Assembly: GCA_021767885.1 (NCBI GenBank)
Contig: JAASSM010000127.1
Coordinates: 1-6,080, forward strand
Source: a bacterium
GTDB taxonomy: Bacteria > Krumholzibacteriota > Krumholzibacteria > LZORAL124-64-63
Reading direction: 5' to 3'
Length of the DNA stretch: 6,080 nucleotides
This document shows positions 1-3,241 of this stretch, one piece after another. Position numbers and translations under genes: made by a program. The notes below the pieces were generated by a model, which saw nothing but the letters and a program-made list of their open reading frames with translations, searched no databases and had not been told where the DNA came from. Positions within the stretch are counted from its first letter, which is position 1, and each line of letters opens with the position of its first letter.

Positions 1-129
1 CCAGGTGTCATGGCACTGGAAGCAGGTGCCGCCGCCGGTGAAGAGCTCGTAGCCCCTGGCCGGCACGGGGAACAGCGCCGCCACGGCGAGGACGGTGCAG
101 AGGGTCTGGATCGTTCGCCTGGTACTCAT
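1..129 (-). CDS. Exported c-type haem protein, N-terminal part (runs off the left edge)
   Basis: Only the first 43 residues are visible; the frame is still open at base 1. The product starts MSTRRTIQTLCTVLAVAALF, a classic Sec signal peptide with a basic n-region (RR at 4-5) and a hydrophobic core at about 9-21. Cleavage is likely near PARG at 24-27, leaving a mature start near Tyr28. Residues 36-40 are C-F-Q-C-H, a CXXCH motif for covalent haem attachment, only about 8 residues into the mature protein. A haem motif so close to the N-terminus is usual in small periplasmic cytochromes and also in multihaem proteins; the visible part cannot separate these. The start is well supported: an AGGAGG sits 6 bases upstream, and a sigma-70-like promoter lies about 80 bases further up. 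The gene diverges from the hydrolase fusion at 509. The role is inferred to be periplasmic electron transfer; the exact family is unknown. Confidence 0.72.
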   Translation of the reverse strand, partial: MSTRRTIQTLCTVLAVAALFPVPARGYELFTGGGTCFQCHDTW

Positions 130-135
130 CGGGAG

Positions 136-141
136 CCTCCT
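136..141 (-). promoter_or_regulatory. Ribosome binding site AGGAGG of the haem-protein gene
   Basis: The minus strand reads AGGAGG, then six bases, then ATG (129-127). This perfect Shine-Dalgarno match fixes the start of the partial haem-protein gene, whose reading frame is easily missed because only 43 codons lie inside the window. Confidence 0.75.
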
Positions 142-211
142 GGGATCGGCCGCGGTGGGCGAAGAGCCCGCGTTCTCTCTTGCGAGTTCCCTCCATCGGG
201 GCGCGGGCGCC

Positions 212-241
212 ATCCTACCACGAATCGTTCTCGTATGTCAA
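212..241 (-). promoter_or_regulatory. Sigma-70-like promoter for the haem-protein gene
   Basis: On the minus strand a perfect -35 box TTGACA (236-241) is followed after 18 bases by TAGGAT (212-217), which matches four of six -10 consensus bases. Transcription would start near base 205 and give a leader of roughly 75 bases before the ATG at 129. The site sits in a locally AT-richer island in an otherwise very GC-rich region, which supports a regulatory role. Assignment is by eye only. Confidence 0.5.
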
Positions 242-497
242 TGGCATAAAACAAGATACGCGGCCCTTAACGAGGACGATTCTCACAATCGCGACGCCTT
301 CGCTCTCGCTCGCCGCACCCGTGGCTCCGCGATGCATCGCCCCCGCCGGCCCGGTCCGGACACCGCCAGCCCGCAGCGGACCGCCCGACACCGGGCCCGG
401 GTGCGCCGGCGAGGTCGGCGGTCCGGCGCTAGGCTATCGTGAAGACGCCACCGGCGGCGCCCGAGGCCGCCGGGCCGCACGCGACACGCCACCTCGC

Positions 498-503
498 GAG
501 GAG
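498..503 (+). promoter_or_regulatory. Ribosome binding site of the hydrolase fusion gene
   Basis: GAGGAG lies five bases upstream of the ATG at 509 and supports that start. The ATG also places the N-terminal glycohydrolase motif (AGAVLGALTADAL) about 13 residues into the protein, as expected for the family. Confidence 0.65.
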
Positions 504-508
504 CGATC

Positions 509-2227
509 ATGCCCGGCCACGACCTGCCCCTGTCCGACCGCGTCGCCGGCGCCGTCCTCGGCGCCCTGACCGCCGACGCCCTCTGCCTCGGCGTCCACTG
601 GATCTACAACCCGCGCGTGATCGCCCGCGCCCTGCCCGACGGCCTGGACGGGCCCATCGACCCGCTGCCGGGCGCGAAGAAGTACCACGGCGAGCGCCGG
701 GCCGGCCAGTTCACCCACTACGGCGACCAGACCCTGGTGCTGCTGCGCTCGGTGACCGACCGCGGTGCCTGGGACCGCGACCACTTCGCTGACCGGTGGC
801 GCGCCATGTGGCAGGGCTACGACGGCTGGCTGGACCAGGCCACGAAGGACACGCTGGCCACCGCCTCGCGCGGCCGCTGGCCCGACGCCACCGGATCCGG
901 CTCCGACGACCTCGCCGGCTGCGCCCGCATGGCCGCCCTGCTGCCCGTGCTGGCGGAGGCCGACGCCTCCGCGTGGGTGCGCGCCGTCCGCGAGCAGACC
1001 GCCCTGACCCACGGCGACCCCGTGCTCCTGGAGGCGACCGACTTCTTCGCCTACCTGGTCCACGCCGTGTTGCAGGGAGCCGGCCTGGAGGACGCCATCG
1101 GGCAGGCCCTCGACCACCCCTATCCCCAGGCCACCATGCGCGACTGGCTCGACCAGGCGCGGACGCACCTGGACCGGGACGACACCTCCGCGGTGATCGC
1201 CGAGCTGGGTGCCGACTGTCACGTACCCAGCGCCGTGCCCGCCACGCTCCATCTCCTGCTCCGCCACCGGGACGACCCCGCCGGCGCCCAGGTCGCCAAC
1301 GCCATGGCCGGTGGCGACTCGGCGGCGCGCGGCCTGCTCCTGGGCACCATCTTCGGCGCCCACGATGGGCTGGCCGCGGTGCCCGACCGGTGGATCGGCG
1401 CGCTGGAGGCGGGGGTGGAGATCAGGCAGCGGCTGGGCCTGGCGATGCGGCCGCCGGCAGGGTCGTCGAAGTTCACCTTCGCCAACGCGGACGGACACGA
1501 GCTGGCCGGCGCCCTGGAGAGCCCGCCCGAGGATCAGGAGGTGCGCGGGTACGCGGTGTTCGCGCACTGCTTCACCTGCGGCAAGGACATCGCCGCGGCC
1601 AGCCGCATCAGCCGCGCCCTGGCGCGCCGTGGCCTGGCGGTCCTGCGCTTCGACTTCACCGGGCTGGGCAGCAGCGATGGCGACTTCGCCAACACCGACT
1701 TCTCCTCCAACATCGCCGACCTCGAGGCCGCCGCCCATGCACTCGCGACCCGCCACGGGGCGCCGCAGCTGCTCATCGGCCACAGCCTGGGCGGCGCCGC
1801 GGTGCTGGCCGCCGCCCACCGCATCGACGCGGTCCGTGGCGTGGTGACCATCGCCGCACCCGCCGACCCCGCCCACGTGGAGCACCTGCTCACCGACGCC
1901 CGGGAGGTGATCGAGCGCGAGGGCGAGGCCACCGTGGAGCTGGCCGGCCGCCGGTTCACCATCCGCCGGGAGTTCCTCGAGGATCTCCGCGAGCAGGAGC
2001 ACCGCGAGAGCATCGAGAAGCTGGACCGCGCGCTGCTGATCATGCACTCGCCCGGGGACGCGGTGGTCCCCATCGACGAGGCGGCGCGGATCTTCCGCGC
2101 CGCCCGTCACCCCAAGAGCTTCCTGTCGCTGGATCCGGCGGACCACCTGCTGAGCCGTCGCGAGGATGCCGAGTACGCCGCCGCGGTGATCGCCGCGTGG
2201 AGCGAGCGCCTGATCGCCGGGGCCTGA
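509..2227 (+). CDS. Fusion of ADP-ribosylglycohydrolase-like and serine alpha/beta-hydrolase domains
   Basis: A 572-residue protein with no signal peptide or membrane segment, so probably cytoplasmic. Residues ~10-310 resemble the ADP-ribosylglycohydrolase (DraG/ARH) fold family: AGAVLGALTADALCLGVHWI (13-32), HYGDQT (70-75) at the place of the usual TDDT, and AGGDSAARG (267-275) at the place of the C-terminal GGDTDT. Asp73 and Asp270 are kept, but neighbouring metal-ligand positions differ. Residues ~318-570 form an alpha/beta hydrolase: HCFTC (353-357), FDFTGLG (381-387), nucleophile elbow GHSLGG (424-429, Ser426), likely acid Asp517 in HSPGD and catalytic His546 in ADHLL. From memory, this hydrolase type usually precedes an OsmC domain; here the protein ends at AAWSERLIAGA without one. 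The likely chemistry is two hydrolases in one chain: removal or cleavage of an ADP-ribosyl-type group, and ester or thioester hydrolysis. Substrates are unknown. The frame is continuous across the domain junction (about 311-320). It converges on the CHI-like gene. Confidence 0.88.
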   Translation: MPGHDLPLSDRVAGAVLGALTADALCLGVHWIYNPRVIARALPDGLDGPIDPLPGAKKYHGERRAGQFTHYGDQTLVLLRSVTDRGAWDRDHFADRWRAMWQGYDGWLDQATKDTLATASRGRWPDATGSGSDDLAGCARMAALLPVLAEADASAWVRAVREQTALTHGDPVLLEATDFFAYLVHAVLQGAGLEDAIGQALDHPYPQATMRDWLDQARTHLDRDDTSAVIAELGADCHVPSAVPATLHLLLRHRDDPAGAQVANAMAGGDSAARGLLLGTIFGAHDGLAAVPDRWIGALEAGVEIRQRLGLAMRPPAGSSKFTFANADGHELAGALESPPEDQEVRGYAVFAHCFTCGKDIAAASRISRALARRGLAVLRFDFTGLGSSDGDFANTDFSSNIADLEAAAHALATRHGAPQLLIGHSLGGAAVLAAAHRIDAVRGVVTIAAPADPAHVEHLLTDAREVIEREGEATVELAGRRFTIRREFLEDLREQEHRESIEKLDRALLIMHSPGDAVVPIDEAARIFRAARHPKSFLSLDPADHLLSRREDAEYAAAVIAAWSERLIAGA

Positions 2228-2243
2228 CCGCCGGGGCCTGACC
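2216..2243 (+). repeat. 14-bp perfect tandem duplication across the stop codon
   Basis: GCCGGGGCCTGACC occurs at 2216-2229 and is repeated exactly, without a gap, at 2230-2243. The first copy encodes the last residues and the TGA stop (2225-2227) of the hydrolase fusion; the second lies in the untranslated spacer. It looks like a recent slippage duplication. Because the first stop is intact, the protein is not altered. Confidence 0.85.
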
Positions 2244-2260
2244 GGAGATGGCCGGGCAGC

Positions 2261-2321
2261 CTCGTCGCCAGCCCGAGCGTCGCCCGCCGGCCTCGCCGCC
2301 GGCCCGAGCGCCGCCGGGCGG
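2261..2321. repeat. Two imperfect 30-bp direct repeats in the convergent spacer
   Basis: Bases 2261-2290 and 2292-2321 align over 30 positions with five mismatches and share the core GCCCGAGCG. They occupy most of the spacer between the convergent genes. Together with the adjacent 14-bp duplication they suggest that this short spacer has grown by repeated local duplication. Confidence 0.6.
2281..2320. terminator. Possible bidirectional GC hairpin between convergent genes
   Basis: The arms at 2281-2291 and 2310-2320 pair at 10 of 11 positions around an 18-base loop. The hairpin lies 53 bases after the fusion gene stop and just past the stop of the CHI-like gene (2324), so it could serve both. 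No T-run follows on either strand, so it is not a textbook intrinsic terminator. In DNA this GC-rich such pairing can also arise by chance. Confidence 0.35.
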
Positions 2322-2323
2322 GT

Positions 2324-2941
2324 TCACTCCTCGCTGCCGACCTCCGCCACCAGCTGCTCGCGCATGCCATCGTCCGCCGGCTCCTCGCCGAACCACACCG
2401 TCCACAGCGCCTCGGTGAACGCGGGGTTCTCGATGGTGCCCTTGATCTCGCCGTTGAGCGACGTGACCAGGCCCACCCCGGGCAGGTACTCGAAGACGAT
2501 GCGGTCGTTCTCCTGGGCGTCGCGGTCGAAGTAGGCCAGGAACGTGGCCATGTCCGCGGCGAAGGGGGAGAGGTCGTCGTAGTTCTTCTCGATGACCCCG
2601 GAGAAGGAGTCGGTGAGCTTGTCGCGGCCGAAGCCGCGGCGCAGGTCCATCTGCAGGCGCTTGGCGGCGTCGATGGTCCGCAGGGTGGCGGCGGGATCGT
2701 CACCCAGCTCGGCGGTGGCGTCCACGTAGGAGACGATGGTGTAGACGTCCACCTTGAGGAACGTCTTCTCGCGCAGGGCCACGCCGGTGGCCGCGAGGGT
2801 GACGGTCCGGCCACCCACGCTGGTGGTCACCTGGTCGGGATACTCGGTGCCGGTGTCGGGCTCGGTGATCGCCACCGCGCCCAGGGGGACCAGGAGCAGC
2901 GCCAGGACGACGGCCGGGATCAGGGGACTGCGAGCGGTCAT
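2324..2941 (-). CDS. Exported chalcone-isomerase-like protein
   Basis: A 205-residue protein beginning with a Sec signal peptide: a short basic start, a hydrophobic run at about 8-23 and likely cleavage after GAVA (21-24). The mature part fits the bacterial chalcone-isomerase-like family (Chalcone_3 type). Features are ATGVALREKTFLKVDVYTI (51-69), the strand LQMDLRRGFGRDKLTDSF (96-113), then FLAYFDRDAQENDRIVFEYL (134-153), PGVGLVTSLNGEIKGTI (154-170) and the C-terminal block FTEALWTVWFGEEP (175-188). The length is typical for a family member plus signal peptide. Bacterial members are mostly periplasmic with no settled activity; binding of a small hydrophobic ligand is one idea, and flavonoid isomerisation should not be assumed. 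The ATG has a GGGAG ribosome site (2950-2954) eight bases upstream. A candidate promoter at 3047-3075 suggests transcription separate from the upstream protease. Confidence 0.85.
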   Translation of the reverse strand: MTARSPLIPAVVLALLLVPLGAVAITEPDTGTEYPDQVTTSVGGRTVTLAATGVALREKTFLKVDVYTIVSYVDATAELGDDPAATLRTIDAAKRLQMDLRRGFGRDKLTDSFSGVIEKNYDDLSPFAADMATFLAYFDRDAQENDRIVFEYLPGVGLVTSLNGEIKGTIENPAFTEALWTVWFGEEPADDGMREQLVAEVGSEE

Positions 2942-3046
2942 GAGCCGTTCTCCCGCGGTTCGGGTGAGCGCCGGTGCCTGCCGAAGGATCGCCGGCCTGC
3001 GGCATCCCGTCCCGGTGCGGAGGGGGGCCCCGGCGGACGCCCGGCG

Positions 3047-3075
3047 ATGCTACGCGGGATCCCCCGGGACGACAA
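3047..3075 (-). promoter_or_regulatory. Sigma-70-like promoter for the CHI-like gene
   Basis: On the minus strand TTGTCG (3070-3075) is followed after 17 bases by TAGCAT (3047-3052); each box matches four of six consensus positions at ideal spacing. The start would be near base 3040, giving a leader of about 100 bases. The -10 shares the TAG-N-AT form with the promoter proposed at 212-241, which adds modest support. Confidence 0.45.
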
Positions 3076-3087
3076 GGGGGCATCGGC

Positions 3088-3180
3088 CCGGCGAGCACGC
3101 GGCCCGCGAGCAGGCGCCCCCGCGAGCAGGCGGCCGGAAAGTCGACGTTCGAGGGGGCCTGGCCGGCGAGGACGCGGCCC
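3088..3180. repeat. Degenerate GC-rich short repeats in the 2942-3241 spacer
   Basis: CCCGCGAGCAGGCG is present exactly at 3103-3116 and 3119-3132 (period 16). A related 18-base unit, CCGGCGAGCACGCGGCCC, at 3088-3105 recurs at 3163-3180 with one mismatch. All four share a GCGAG core and look like decayed copies of one unit of about 15 bases. No coding function is supported here. The rest of the 300-base spacer holds the CHI-like promoter and leader. Confidence 0.6.
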
Positions 3181-3186
3181 GGCCAG
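3159..3186 (-). terminator. Possible hairpin terminator downstream of the S8 peptidase gene
   Basis: CTGGCCGG (3159-3166) pairs perfectly with CCGGCCAG (3179-3186) around a 12-base loop, 56 bases beyond the stop codon of the protease. No T-run follows on the minus strand, so termination is only a possibility, and the stem overlaps one of the degenerate repeats. Confidence 0.3.
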
Positions 3187-3241
3187 CCTGCCGCCGAGCG
3201 ACAGGCCGACCGGGCCGCGAGGAACCAGCCGCCGGGGCCGG

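Larger units (their letters stand above)
130..508. other. Divergent intergenic region between haem protein and hydrolase fusion
   Basis: This 379-base stretch holds no credible gene; open frames across it are GC-rich and of random composition. Bases 221-297 are notably AT-richer than the surroundings and contain the minus-strand promoter and a small inverted repeat (CGATT-5-AATCG, 277-291). Bases 300-430 are extremely GC-rich, with an 8-base inverted repeat (377-384 pairing with 418-425) around a 10-base palindrome CCGGGCCCGG (391-400). For the plus-strand gene only a weak -10-like TAGGCT (430-435) without a matching -35 box is visible, so its promoter is not firmly located. Confidence 0.6.

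Noticed and set aside
391..400. CCGGGCCCGG palindrome as an operator
   Set aside because: Palindromes of this kind are common by chance in DNA of this composition, and no matching promoter box lies beside it.
434..2146. A 570-codon open frame on the minus strand opposite the hydrolase fusion
   Set aside because: Its translation is Gly/Val/Arg/Gln-rich without family motifs. It is a by-product of strong G/C third-position bias on the plus strand, where recognisable domains lie.
796..2241. A 481-codon plus-strand frame overlapping the fusion gene
   Set aside because: The product is almost entirely Arg, Pro, Gly and Ala with no domain; it is a shifted-frame shadow that ends in the 14-bp duplication.
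2228..2323. A missing or frameshifted OsmC domain after the alpha/beta hydrolase
   Set aside because: Only 96 bases separate the stop from the convergent gene, and none of the frames there resembles OsmC; there is no room for a decayed copy.
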